The notes beneath the pieces are model-generated. The model was not told the origin of the DNA. It saw only the letters and a list, made by a program, of their open reading frames with translations, and searched no databases. Below, piece by piece: positions 17,057-26,011 of a stretch of DNA of 62,194 nt (positions are counted from its first letter, which is position 1; each line of letters starts with the position of its first letter). This DNA is from Phycisphaeraceae bacterium (GTDB lineage Bacteria > Planctomycetota > Phycisphaerae > Phycisphaerales > Phycisphaeraceae): contig NYZC01000356.1 of the NCBI GenBank assembly GCA_002686995.1, forward strand, positions 1-62,194, read 5' to 3'. Made by a program: the position numbers and the translations under genes.

Positions 17057-17196
17057 GAGCGTCCTCGCCGGCGGTGGGGCACATCGCGAACCTGCGATGG
17101 GGCCACGGGTTCGGTTCCCGTGCCCCTACGATGCCGGATCGTCGCGTCGTGACATCGAGGTGTCAACACGATCGTGTTGAGTCCGTCTAGCGGGTT
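17018..17196. repeat. ~180-bp repeat, copy A
   Basis: About 179 bases alignable with 20007-20186 in the same orientation. The best conserved blocks are GAGCGTCCTCGCCGGCGGTG and GGATCGTCGCGTCGTG. It contains a strong stem-loop (GGGGCCACGGG..CCCGTGCCCC, about 17100-17126) and the 5' end of the PhyH gene on the minus strand. Confidence 0.85.
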
Positions 17197-17289
17197 ATGA
17201 TAGGGATTCGTTGACATGCACGACCGGCAGAATGAAATCAGCGGTGGACGCGGAACAAAACAGGCTCGGGCTCACATCGGAGACGCTGA

Positions 17290-18591
17290 ATGACTAGCGC
17301 ATTCAATCAACTCGCACTGCCTTTGACGCTGACCCTGCTCCTTCACGCGACCTCGCTCGCCGCGGACTGGCCGCAGTGGCGTGGGCCCGGTCGTGATGGT
17401 CTGTGGAACGAAACCGGCATCGTCGAGAATCTTGCAGCGCCGACGCTCGAGCCGCGCTGGACGGCGCCGATCGGCGCCGGGTACAGCGGACCCACCGTTG
17501 CCGCCGGACGGGTCTACGTGATGGATCGACTGACCCAGCCGAGCGAGGTCGAACGCATACACTGCCTGGATTGGGAGACGGGACGGTCATTGTGGACCCG
17601 TTCCTACGAATGCCGGTACCGGATCGAGTTTCCGTCGGGACCGCGAACTTCGGTCACGATTGTCGACGGACACGGTTACGCGCTCGGCGCGATCGGGCAC
17701 CTGGTCGGTTTACACGCCGAGAGCGGCAACGTGCTGTGGAGCAGAGATCTCTCGAACGAATACGAGCTCGCACTGCCCCGGTGGGGACTCGCCGCGTCTC
17801 CGCTCGTGTGCGGGGACGTGGTGATCGTGATGATCGGTGGGGCGGACGGCGCCTGCGTCGTGGGATTCGACCGGCGCAGCGGGACCGAGAAATGGCGAGC
17901 GCTCGACGATCCGGCGTCCTACGCTTCGCCGATCCTCGTTCGGCAGGCAGGGCGCGACGTCGTGATCTGCTGGACGGGGGCACACGTCGCCGGTCTGGAT
18001 CCGGAGACGGGCAGGATCTACTGGAAGCAGCCCTACCATCCGTCGAGGATGGTGATCAATATCGCCACGCCGGTCGTCCATGGCGATTCCCTTTTCCTGA
18101 CCGACTTCTTCGCCGGCTCGTTCATGTTCAGAATGCGTCAGGAGGCGCTCGACGTCGAGTCGCTATGGCATCGCAGCGGGAAGAACGAGCACAAGACCGA
18201 TGCCCTGCATTCGCTGATGTGCACGCCACAGTTGCGAGACGGTCATATCTATGGGGTGGACAGCTACGGTCAGCTTCGATGTCTCGATGCGACCACCGGC
18301 AACCGGATCTGGGAGGACACGACCGCGGTGCCCGAGGCGCGGTGGGCGAACGTTCACATGGTCCGCAACGGTGAGCGAACCTGGCTCTTCAACGAGCTGG
18401 GCGAGCTGATCGTGGCCAGGATGTCATCGCAAGGCTACCAAGAGCTCGGACGGTCGAAGCTGATTGAGCCGTCGGGTGACCGCGTCGGTGAGCGCGAGGC
18501 CGTCTGCTGGTCGCATCCGGCGTTCGCGTATCGCCACGTCTTTGCCCGCAACGACGGCACGCTGGTCTGCGCGAGCCTGGAGGCGAAGTAG
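17290..18591 (+). CDS. secreted PQQ-like beta-propeller protein
   Basis: A 433-residue exported beta-propeller of the PQQ-binding-like type. The signal peptide ends near AADWPQWRGPGRDG, the hallmark start of a large planctomycete family. Blade repeats include IHCLDWETGRSLWTRSYE, LVGLHAESGNVLWSRDL, VVGFDRRSGTEKWRALDD, VAGLDPETGRIYWKQPY and LRCLDATTGNRIWEDTT. The family is large and mostly uncharacterised; true PQQ or heme dehydrogenase activity is not indicated because no catalytic calcium-site motif is seen. It is convergent with the small membrane protein gene downstream. Confidence 0.85.
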   Translation: MTSAFNQLALPLTLTLLLHATSLAADWPQWRGPGRDGLWNETGIVENLAAPTLEPRWTAPIGAGYSGPTVAAGRVYVMDRLTQPSEVERIHCLDWETGRSLWTRSYECRYRIEFPSGPRTSVTIVDGHGYALGAIGHLVGLHAESGNVLWSRDLSNEYELALPRWGLAASPLVCGDVVIVMIGGADGACVVGFDRRSGTEKWRALDDPASYASPILVRQAGRDVVICWTGAHVAGLDPETGRIYWKQPYHPSRMVINIATPVVHGDSLFLTDFFAGSFMFRMRQEALDVESLWHRSGKNEHKTDALHSLMCTPQLRDGHIYGVDSYGQLRCLDATTGNRIWEDTTAVPEARWANVHMVRNGERTWLFNELGELIVARMSSQGYQELGRSKLIEPSGDRVGEREAVCWSHPAFAYRHVFARNDGTLVCASLEAK

Positions 18592-18654
18592 ACGCCGCGG
18601 CGTCACGCGAATCAGCCGTACGACTGCAGGCCCCGCTTCCGCTCATCCGTTTTC

Positions 18655-19089
18655 TTATGGTTCAAACCGCTTGCGATCGTACTTGTAGATCGTCTCGCTG
18701 CGCTTGATGCGGGCCGACGTGGCATCCAGCACGTCGCGCGCCATCGAAACCTCGATGTGACTCATGCCCGGACGCACGTCGAAATAGGCCTTCGCCGTCG
18801 CGTTCGGCGGCAGCAGCCGGCCAAGGACGCCGCGCCGGATGAGATAGCGCAGTTTCCGCTCCTGGAACTTGGCCGGCAGGTCACCGTCGGGCACGATCGC
18901 TCTTCGGTCTTCGCGCACTTCCGTGATCGTCATGGTATGCATCGCCGGCGGCGTGGCGTACATCGCAAAGCCACCGAATCGCCATGGATTCATGTCCCAG
19001 GCCGCCACGACCCAGCGATGGATCAGCGGCCAGACCATGTACACCGCACAGATCAGCACGGCCAGGCGGAATTTGGTCGACGTCTTCAA
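18655..19089 (-). CDS. small membrane-anchored protein coupled to HTTM-like protein
   Basis: A 144-residue protein with one N-terminal membrane helix (LAVLICAVYMVWPLIHRWVV) followed by a soluble domain with MNPWRFGGFAMYATPP and AYFDVRPGMSHIEVSM. The start is probably TTG 19089, whose last two bases are the first two of the upstream gene's stop TGA; an in-frame ATG occurs only later. The 2-base overlap implies translation by re-initiation, so it is made in step with the membrane protein before it and is probably its partner. I do not recognise the family. Confidence 0.7.
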   Translation of the reverse strand: MKTSTKFRLAVLICAVYMVWPLIHRWVVAAWDMNPWRFGGFAMYATPPAMHTMTITEVREDRRAIVPDGDLPAKFQERKLRYLIRRGVLGRLLPPNATAKAYFDVRPGMSHIEVSMARDVLDATSARIKRSETIYKYDRKRFEP

Positions 19090-19979
19090 TGAGCACCCCA
19101 CCTGGGGACGACCCCGAATCCGGCCGCAACCAGGTACGCATAGAGCGCGACAAACAGCGGAAGAACCCGCGCGTTGACGGCGCGGGGAGCGAACAGCAGC
19201 ATCAGGCCCACGTACAGGCCACCGAAAAGCACTTCCCGGGCCGACACCTCGATGGCGACGATGAGCGCGACGGCGCCAACGAGCGTGAGCGTCCGCAACC
19301 GTGGCACCAGGAAACCGACCGCCGCCAGCATTTCCAGTGCGTAGGTCGCGTTCGATACCAGCATCAGCAGCGGTGAAGATACGTAATACGGACCGGCCCC
19401 GACCGGGGGCGGCAGACCGTAAGACCGAAGACGCTCCAGCTCTTCGCCCGGCAGCAGCCACCCGAGCGTCTCCGCGAATCGGGGCTCCATCGCGATCGCG
19501 AAGCTGAGCAGCTCGCCGGAGAAGTAATACCCGTGCATGACCTTCTGCAGGCCGGCGTAGAACATCACCGTGACGACCACGCAGCGACAGCTCTGAAGCA
19601 GCAGCCGGGACTCGTCTTCACTGCGCTCGTCGAACAGGGACCCGAGCGCAAGTATCCCCAGCTCCAGGTAATGATGATTGGCCGACAGGGGAAACTGGTT
19701 GACGTGCCGGACGATCGAGATCACGAGGACGAAGACGAACGCCGCGCGCGACCAGCGGGGCCGCCAGCCCAGAACAAGGCCGAGCGTGTAGGCCACGGCG
19801 CAGAAGAGAATGACGCTCGTCGAGTACGCAGGCTTTTCGACCGTCAGCCAGACGAACCACTCCTGCACGCACAGGTGCAGCAGGATGAGACGACGAAATG
19901 CGCGGACCATGCGGTCCCGCTCCCTTTCGTCATCGTCGACGCCGGCAATGGCGAGAAGCTGCTGATCCATGGGAGCCAT
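19086..19979 (-). CDS. HTTM-like polytopic membrane protein
   Basis: A 297-residue protein with about seven hydrophobic segments. FYAGLQKVMHGYYFSGELLS resembles the core of HTTM (horizontally transferred transmembrane, vitamin K-dependent gamma-carboxylase-like) proteins, which read 'YFFAGIAKL...WL.G'; EWFVWL, NHHYLELGILALGSL and the C-terminal helices fit too. The start ATG 19979 (or 19970) lies just downstream of the second copy of the 180-bp repeat. HTTM homologues are common next to small membrane proteins; the biochemical role in bacteria is unsettled. Confidence 0.65.
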   Translation of the reverse strand: MAPMDQQLLAIAGVDDDERERDRMVRAFRRLILLHLCVQEWFVWLTVEKPAYSTSVILFCAVAYTLGLVLGWRPRWSRAAFVFVLVISIVRHVNQFPLSANHHYLELGILALGSLFDERSEDESRLLLQSCRCVVVTVMFYAGLQKVMHGYYFSGELLSFAIAMEPRFAETLGWLLPGEELERLRSYGLPPPVGAGPYYVSSPLLMLVSNATYALEMLAAVGFLVPRLRTLTLVGAVALIVAIEVSAREVLFGGLYVGLMLLFAPRAVNARVLPLFVALYAYLVAAGFGVVPRWGAH

Positions 19980-20006
19980 CTTCGAATCGGAGCGTCGGAC
20001 CGCAAC

Positions 20007-20186
20007 CCAATGGGCGCGGCACCCGAATATCTCCGTGATGCCCGTGAGCGTCCTCGCCGGCGGTGGGGCATATCGCAATCCTGCAATGCGGCTACGCGTT
20101 CGTAATCGCATGTCGCCACGACGCTGGATCGTCGCGTCGTGGCATGGACGTGTCAACAGGATCGTGTCGCGTCCGCGTCGCGGGTT
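20007..20186. repeat. ~180-bp repeat, copy B
   Basis: Second copy of the repeat at 17018-17196, about three-quarters identical by eye. It includes a hairpin CACGACGC/GCGTCGTG around 20117-20141. On the minus strand GIT-E-I-FGCRA-H-W matches GIT-Q-T-FGCRA-Q-W of copy A in frame, but here it is upstream of the probable start of the membrane protein gene and has no ATG at the matching place. Confidence 0.85.
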
Positions 20187-20222
20187 GCCGCCCGTGGCGA
20201 CACGTCGACTGCGCGGGTCATC

Positions 20223-22235
20223 TCACTTGAAGCTCGGGATGATGATGCCGCGGAGAATGATGTTCTGACAGAACACGAACACGATCAGCGTGGGCACGGC
20301 CGCGATCACCAGCGACGCCATGACCAGGGGGACCGTGTTCTGCTGCTGGAACTCGTAGAGAAAGACCATCAGCGTCCACATCGCGGGATCCTGGCAGACC
20401 AGGAACGCATGCATGAACGCCCCGTAGGCGGCAGTGAAGGCGCCCAGCGCCATGACGGCCAGGATCGGCTTGCACAACGGCAGCGTGATGCGCCGCAGAA
20501 TCGTCAGCTCACCGGCGCCGTCGATGACGGCAGCCTCGTACAGCTCTGCCGGAAGACCGTCGAAGAACCCCTTGAGCAGGAAGATGCCGTACCCGTTGGC
20601 CAGGCTCGGAAGCACCAGGGCCCAGAACGAGTTCAACAGGCTGACCGAAAGCGACAGATCGAAACGGGCGGCCAGGCGTGGCAGCACGTAGCCGCTGAGC
20701 ACGGCGGTCACCAGCAGCGCGACCGAGGCACTTGCCAGCAGCGGCATCTTCTTGCCCATGAGCGTCTTCAGCCAGACGAATGCCGCGACGCACAGACCCA
20801 CCAGCACCATTTGGCCCAGTGGAAAGGACTTGATCAGAAGGAAGCTGGGGATCATCAGCACCTCCGCCGGGAACGCCATCGTCGCGAGCAGGAAGACCAG
20901 CAGGTGATGGGTGTGCCGCAGGCCGAAGCGCGATAGAGCATAGGCCGCCAGCGGGTTGACGGTGAGTGTCGTGCCGATCATCACGACGATGTAGATGACG
21001 GTGACCCAGAGCGCTCGGCCGTGTACGGCGATGAAGTCGATCACGGTCAGGAAGTTGTGGGTCAGGTACGTCCACCGGAGTCTCCCCGCCATGTTCCGGT
21101 ACGCGTCGTAGTGGGCCAGGGCCATCGTGGGACCGATGGTTGCGTCCTCGAACCGACTGTATGGCGTGCCGTGCGCTCGATTGAGCGCGTCGACGGTTCC
21201 GTACCGCTCGGTGAGAAATGTCCGCCACGAGGTTTGCGGGCGCACCAGGTCCAGCGCATCGATCGGCGCAGATCGCTGAACGAACCTGGCCCACGCCGCC
21301 ACGCGGGCCGGATCGCGGGGCAGGCGCTCATCGAGCGGGAGGTCCGGATCTTCGTTTATGCTTCGGAGAAATCGACGCCAGGACGGCGCCGCGGCTGCGG
21401 CGTCCACCCGCACGAAACGCAGCGGCGCATGACGACGGAAGAATGCGCGCAGGGTGCGCTCGCCCAGGCTGAACCGGGCGAGGTCGTCATATGAGACGGC
21501 GCTCAGGGTTTCGGCTGTCCACCCGGTCTGCTCGGTAAGGCGCGCTGCGCTGCCGTACCGGGCGACGAGAAAATCGTATACGGTCGCATCGATGTTGAAG
21601 ATGCCTGTTCGAACCGGTTCGCGGGACGTGATGAAACGCCGCCAGTCGCGGCCGCGGATGTCGTCGTCGGGCCAGCGGTGAAGCGGTTGCGTAGGTAATT
21701 CCAGCTCGTTCCACGTGGTCGCGTTGTCGTCGTAGGCGCGGTTCACCTCATCGATTTCACCGTACCGGCCGGCCAGCCACCGCAGATACGCAGGGCGCAG
21801 GGCCAGCGGATTCTCGCGGCCGCCGCGGACGAACAGCGGCATCTTGAATTCGTCCGGGCAGGTTTTAGCGATGAAGCGGCGCCAGTCCGCCGCGACGGTC
21901 GCGCGAACGGACGCTGACGTCGACGTGACGGCGAGAAGCTGGGACTCCTTGATGTCCGAAGGCAGGAACCACTGATCGTGCCCGAACCACGCGGCAAGAT
22001 CGCTGACGGGGGCGGCGTCCACGAGATATTTCCTGAACAGCGCCGTGTCGTTGAACCAGTACCGCGGGATGAGCCTTAGCTGATCGCCGTCCGCGCCGCT
22101 CGTCGTGGCCGTCGAAAGCATGAGCGCGAACGGATAGATCATGGTGAACGCGCCCAGCGTCAGCACCAGGTAAATCCCACCCAGCAGCAGGCGCAGCGGC
22201 ATCGAGCGTCGGCCGACCCGGCTGATCAGGGACAT
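20223..22235 (-). CDS. carbohydrate ABC transporter permease (MalG-like) with a large extracytoplasmic insert
   Basis: A 670-residue inner-membrane permease of a carbohydrate ABC importer; the usual family length is about 280. The first membrane helix is at residues 20-42 and the other five only after residue 405. The EAA loop EAAVIDGAGE..ILRRITLPLCKP, which docks the ATPase, is at about 565-585. Between them lie about 350 residues outside the membrane with repeated motifs: DWRRFI at 118 and 198, SWRRFL at 286, SWRTFL at 337, and RYG at 157, 226 and 344 followed by DEVNRAY or DALNRAHGTPY. I chose ATG 22235 because it leaves a 22-base gap to the upstream gene. Its partner is the fused gene at 22258-25245; no ATPase gene is in the window. 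Confidence 0.85.
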   Translation of the reverse strand: MSLISRVGRRSMPLRLLLGGIYLVLTLGAFTMIYPFALMLSTATTSGADGDQLRLIPRYWFNDTALFRKYLVDAAPVSDLAAWFGHDQWFLPSDIKESQLLAVTSTSASVRATVAADWRRFIAKTCPDEFKMPLFVRGGRENPLALRPAYLRWLAGRYGEIDEVNRAYDDNATTWNELELPTQPLHRWPDDDIRGRDWRRFITSREPVRTGIFNIDATVYDFLVARYGSAARLTEQTGWTAETLSAVSYDDLARFSLGERTLRAFFRRHAPLRFVRVDAAAAAPSWRRFLRSINEDPDLPLDERLPRDPARVAAWARFVQRSAPIDALDLVRPQTSWRTFLTERYGTVDALNRAHGTPYSRFEDATIGPTMALAHYDAYRNMAGRLRWTYLTHNFLTVIDFIAVHGRALWVTVIYIVVMIGTTLTVNPLAAYALSRFGLRHTHHLLVFLLATMAFPAEVLMIPSFLLIKSFPLGQMVLVGLCVAAFVWLKTLMGKKMPLLASASVALLVTAVLSGYVLPRLAARFDLSLSVSLLNSFWALVLPSLANGYGIFLLKGFFDGLPAELYEAAVIDGAGELTILRRITLPLCKPILAVMALGAFTAAYGAFMHAFLVCQDPAMWTLMVFLYEFQQQNTVPLVMASLVIAAVPTLIVFVFCQNIILRGIIIPSFK

Positions 22236-22257
22236 GGCGTGTTTCCGAATCGGCAGG

Positions 22258-25245
22258 TCATGCTCGGGAATCCCATGCTGCCGCCGCACGAAACTGCAGC
22301 CGGTTGAGGATGCGCAGCTGATGCAGGGTGAAGCCGATCAGCAGCGCCGCCATGATCCAGCCCATGGCGGTGGCGGCGCCGAAATCCAGGTACAGAAACG
22401 CGCGAAACCAGATGTCCAGGCCGATGACCATCGAACGATCCTCCGGGCCTCCGCCCGTCATCACGAAGATGTTGCCGGACTCCTTGAAGCCGGCGATGAC
22501 CGCGCCCACGAAGTTGATGATGATCAGGGCGTGCAGGTTGGGGACCGTCACGAACCAGAACTTCTTCCACACGCCGGCCCCGTCCAGGTCGGCGGCTTCG
22601 TACTGCTGATCGGGAATGCTCTTGAGCGCCGCCAGATAGATCAGGCAGCCCGGTCCCGCCCCGGCCCAGATCACGGGCAGCACCAGCCACAGCATGACCA
22701 GGCTGCGGTCGCGCAGGAAGGTCTGCCTTTCGAAAGCGAATCGGCTCCAGAACGCGTCGATCACGGCCGCGGCGCCGCCGTTGGCGCCGCGATCGATGAG
22801 GAACCAGAGCACCAGCGCCAACCCGGTCGCGCCCGCCGCGCCGCTGATCCAGCGTTCGCGACCGGTGCCCGTGGACTTGACCGCCTGGAAGATCAGCGCC
22901 GCGAAGATGGCGACCAGGCCCAGCAGCATGAGCAGCTTCACCGCAACGGCCACGGGAAGCGGCCAGGCGTTGAACGAGAGAATCAGCCGATTGAGCACGC
23001 CCTTGTCGGTCGGGTCGTAGAAGAGCTGCTTCCACAGAAAGAGCGTGACGAGGCCGGTCGTCACGGCGGGCAGGTAGTAGATCACGCGGTACACGATCTT
23101 CCCGCGCGGGATCTCGCTGAGCAGCACGGCGAGCACGATGGGGACGATGAATCCGATCCCGACGAGCATCAGGACGTATTCGAACGTCTGCACGAGGTGT
23201 AACCAGAACGGCCTCGAGGCGACCACCTCGATGAAGTTGCGCAGGCCGACGAATCGGGAGTCGCCCAGGAGCCGGTAATCCTGGAATGCCATGATCATGC
23301 CGCGGGCCAGCGGGTAGTAGTTCCATATCAGAACCGTGACCACCGCCGGCAGCAGCATCGCCCACGCGTACGCGGCGCGACGCGGCCGGCGCCCCGCGGC
23401 GCCGATCCGCTCGCCACCGCGGGCGGTCGATCTCATGGCCAACTGAACGACGCGCACGGCGGCCATCATCAGCCCGGCCGCCAGGCCGGCGAAGATCAGC
23501 CAGCCGATGCGCGAGCGCCGGCGCACCTGCTCGTCGGACATCCGCCCGAGGATCCGCGCGTTGACCCGGTCCACGACCTCGTTCATGACCTGCTGCAGGT
23601 CGAGTCGATAACGGCCGGTGCGCGGATCGGGGCGATCGTTGATGATCCTTTCGATCAGAAGGGGCAACTCGCGCGTCTGGACGGTCGTAAAGCCCTCGCA
23701 GAACGGTTCGACGCGCGCCCACCTGTCAAGGTCTTCCCACAGCCGTTGCCGCATCGGCGGGATGCGGTCGAGCAGATCGCCGTAACCGGCGGCTTTCAGG
23801 GGGCCGGGTCTCACGTAAGGCGCCAGACCATGGGCGACGAACGTTTCGACGCGGATCCTCTGTGCTTCGGGACCCGTGACGAATTGAATGTAGGTCCAGG
23901 CCGCGCGGCGGATCCGCTCGACGCTGCGGCGACCCGGCTCGCGGCCGGGCGTGATCGCGCGGTTGATCGACAGGTACTCGCCGGCGATGAAGGCGGCCGG
24001 ATTCGCGCCCGATCTCGAGGGAAACGGTACCGCCATCCGCAGCTTCGGCTCGGAGATGTCGGCCTCGCCGAAGACGTTGATCTGCATGCCGTACCGGGCG
24101 CGATGGATCTTGCGGCCTTCGTCCTGCCGGGTGACGGCGTCCACGACACCGCGGTAGACGCGCCGGGCGACTTCGGGGTCGCCGAGGTCGAATTCGTCAC
24201 CGTTGACGGGATCCACGGCCACGCCCGTGGCGAGCATCTCCGGCGTGATGTCAAACTCGTGGTCGCCGTTGCGCAACCAGGGCTGGTGGATCATGCGCCG
24301 GTAGAACCGCATCGCCTCGATGGCTTCGGGGCTGTCGGTGCGAAGCCGCCACACCAGGTCGTCCACCGAGCGATCGGGCGGTATCGACCGGGCGTCCAGC
24401 ACGGCTTGCCGCTTCTCCCGTCGCTCGTCGTAGGCCGACTGGTTGCCGAGCCGGACGTGGAAAGCGGCGTAGTCCACGGGCAGCGCCGGGATAGGAACAT
24501 CGCGTCCGTCGGGCCCCACGTAACAGGCCTCCACGACTTCGCCGCCGGCCGACCAGACATGCTGCATGAAGTGCGAGCCGGCCCGGGTGAGGCCGGTCAG
24601 CATCTTGAACCCGTATTGCTGTGGCTCGCCGGGCTCGCCGTCGGGCTCCCTGGCCGGATCGCGCGTGAGCCTGCGCGCGAACTCGTACAGCTCGTCCCAG
24701 TTCCTGGGCACACGATCCCCCAGCCCGGCCCGCGCGAACAGATCGCGCCGGCACGCCAGGGCGTGCGAGTAGTACAGGTAGGGCACGGCGATGATGCGGC
24801 CGCGGTCGTGGCACAGCTGCCACACCTTGTCCGGCGCGTTGATGCCGGCGTAGTCCCGCCCGTGATCGGCCGCGTAGCCTGCCAGAAACTGATTGAGGGG
24901 AAGGAGAAGGTCCTGGGCGCGGTAGTCGCCGACCTTGCGTCCCTGGAGGTAGAGCACATCGGGTGCCACGCCGCCGGCCACCGCCATCAGCTCGTTGCCC
25001 TCGGCGGCGGGCCCTTCGATCTCGAGCGGCACGAGGGCCTTGACGCGGATCTCGGGATGACGCCGGCAGAAGAGATCGAAGACCTTCCGGCGCGCCATGA
25101 TGGCGGGATGGGACGTGCCCCGGGGAGGGATGTTCCAGAGGTGCAGCGTGACCGGTTCAGCGTCGGCGCCGCAGTTCGTCGCGCAGATCCAGGTTACGGC
25201 CAGGAAGACCGTCGCCAGCGACATTCGACCGGGAATGAGGGTCAA
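22258..25245 (-). CDS. solute-binding protein fused to MalF-like ABC permease
   Basis: A 995-residue fusion. An N-terminal signal segment (MSLATVFLAVTWI) is followed by a family 1 solute-binding domain, about residues 30-560: VTLHLWNIPPRG, APDVLYLQGRKVGDYRAQ, ACRRDLFARAGLGDRVPRNW, GFKMLTGL, and AWTYIQFVTGPEAQR. A membrane helix at about 580-600 and an MalF-like permease (about 620-995) follow, with IYYLPAVTTGLVTLFLWKQL and the EAA loop YEAADLDGAG at 882-891. An extra pair of hydrophobic segments sits between the third helix and the EAA loop. The binding protein is thus tethered to its channel. The family start could be ATG 25245 or 25224. With the gene below it forms a two-gene importer that needs an ATPase from elsewhere. 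Confidence 0.87.
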   Translation of the reverse strand: MTLIPGRMSLATVFLAVTWICATNCGADAEPVTLHLWNIPPRGTSHPAIMARRKVFDLFCRRHPEIRVKALVPLEIEGPAAEGNELMAVAGGVAPDVLYLQGRKVGDYRAQDLLLPLNQFLAGYAADHGRDYAGINAPDKVWQLCHDRGRIIAVPYLYYSHALACRRDLFARAGLGDRVPRNWDELYEFARRLTRDPAREPDGEPGEPQQYGFKMLTGLTRAGSHFMQHVWSAGGEVVEACYVGPDGRDVPIPALPVDYAAFHVRLGNQSAYDERREKRQAVLDARSIPPDRSVDDLVWRLRTDSPEAIEAMRFYRRMIHQPWLRNGDHEFDITPEMLATGVAVDPVNGDEFDLGDPEVARRVYRGVVDAVTRQDEGRKIHRARYGMQINVFGEADISEPKLRMAVPFPSRSGANPAAFIAGEYLSINRAITPGREPGRRSVERIRRAAWTYIQFVTGPEAQRIRVETFVAHGLAPYVRPGPLKAAGYGDLLDRIPPMRQRLWEDLDRWARVEPFCEGFTTVQTRELPLLIERIINDRPDPRTGRYRLDLQQVMNEVVDRVNARILGRMSDEQVRRRSRIGWLIFAGLAAGLMMAAVRVVQLAMRSTARGGERIGAAGRRPRRAAYAWAMLLPAVVTVLIWNYYPLARGMIMAFQDYRLLGDSRFVGLRNFIEVVASRPFWLHLVQTFEYVLMLVGIGFIVPIVLAVLLSEIPRGKIVYRVIYYLPAVTTGLVTLFLWKQLFYDPTDKGVLNRLILSFNAWPLPVAVAVKLLMLLGLVAIFAALIFQAVKSTGTGRERWISGAAGATGLALVLWFLIDRGANGGAAAVIDAFWSRFAFERQTFLRDRSLVMLWLVLPVIWAGAGPGCLIYLAALKSIPDQQYEAADLDGAGVWKKFWFVTVPNLHALIIINFVGAVIAGFKESGNIFVMTGGGPEDRSMVIGLDIWFRAFLYLDFGAATAMGWIMAALLIGFTLHQLRILNRLQFRAAAAWDSRA

Positions 25246-25288
25246 GGATTTCGATGCCGTCGAGGCCGCGCCGATGAAACGTGCAACG

Positions 25289-26011
25289 CTACCTGGTCAG
25301 TGCCGGAATGATCAGAGCGGGATTGCCCGGGGCCAGCGCGTACTCGGTGAACTCGATATGGCCGTCCAGAAACATGGCGTTGAGACCGCCCTGGTGACGG
25401 TCGCCCCCGTTCTCGACGGCCGCGATCGTGCCGCCGTCGGTGAGGTACTCGAGGACGTGGGGCATGTCGAACCAGATATGGCCTCTCGTGTCCATCATGT
25501 AGATGACGGCCATGGGGTTGGCGATGTCGATCAGCCGATTGAGCGGCACGTTGCCGTGTCGGTAAACCGCGATCTCCGCGTTGAGGCCGTAGTTCGGCCA
25601 CAGCTTGCTGTCGTAGACGTCCGGATCCAGCCATGGCCGGGACTCGGCCGGGCAGTGGGTCACCTTCGCGTAGAGGCTGCCGCGCGATTCAGAGGGGTTT
25701 CCGGAGTTGGACTCCACGATCGAGCGCCACTCCTTGTTGTCGAGCATCCAGCCGTAAAAGCTGCTGTGCCAGGGCGCTTCCTCGTACGCCGCGACCAGGT
25801 AACCGTCGTTCTCGCTCACGTAGACCTGCACCGCCAGCGCCATCTGCTTCATCTGGCTCGCGCACAGCGTAGTCAGGGCGAGTGACTTCGCCCGCTTGAC
25901 GGCCGGCAGGATCAGCGCGATCAGCAGCGCCACGATGGAGATGACGACGAGAAGCTCAATGAGCGTGAACGCCTGCCCCCACGGTTGGCGACGAGTGATG
26001 TTGCGGATCAT
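25289..26011 (-). CDS. prepilin-type N-terminal domain protein (pseudopilin-like)
   Basis: A 240-residue protein with the pseudopilin start [20 protein letters not shown] at about residue 14, an Ala before the Phe, and then a helix [20 protein letters not shown]. The C-terminal half has the H-x9-DG motif, [16 protein letters not shown], of the DUF1559-like family. The length is typical. TAGAAT at 26045-26050 (minus strand) lies 34 bases before the ATG and may be its -10. It precedes the ABC importer pair by 43 bases on the same strand and may share their transcript. Confidence 0.87.
   Translation of the reverse strand: MIRNITRRQPWGQAFTLIELLVVISIVALLIALILPAVKRAKSLALTTLCASQMKQMALAVQVYVSENDGYLVAAYEEAPWHSSFYGWMLDNKEWRSIVESNSGNPSESRGSLYAKVTHCPAESRPWLDPDVYDSKLWPNYGLNAEIAVYRHGNVPLNRLIDIANPMAVIYMMDTRGHIWFDMPHVLEYLTDGGTIAAVENGGDRHQGGLNAMFLDGHIEFTEYALAPGNPALIIPALTR

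Noticed and set aside
17290-18591. PQQ-dependent alcohol dehydrogenase
   Set aside because: Only the propeller repeat is present; the calcium/PQQ catalytic residues and usual length of about 600 are missing.
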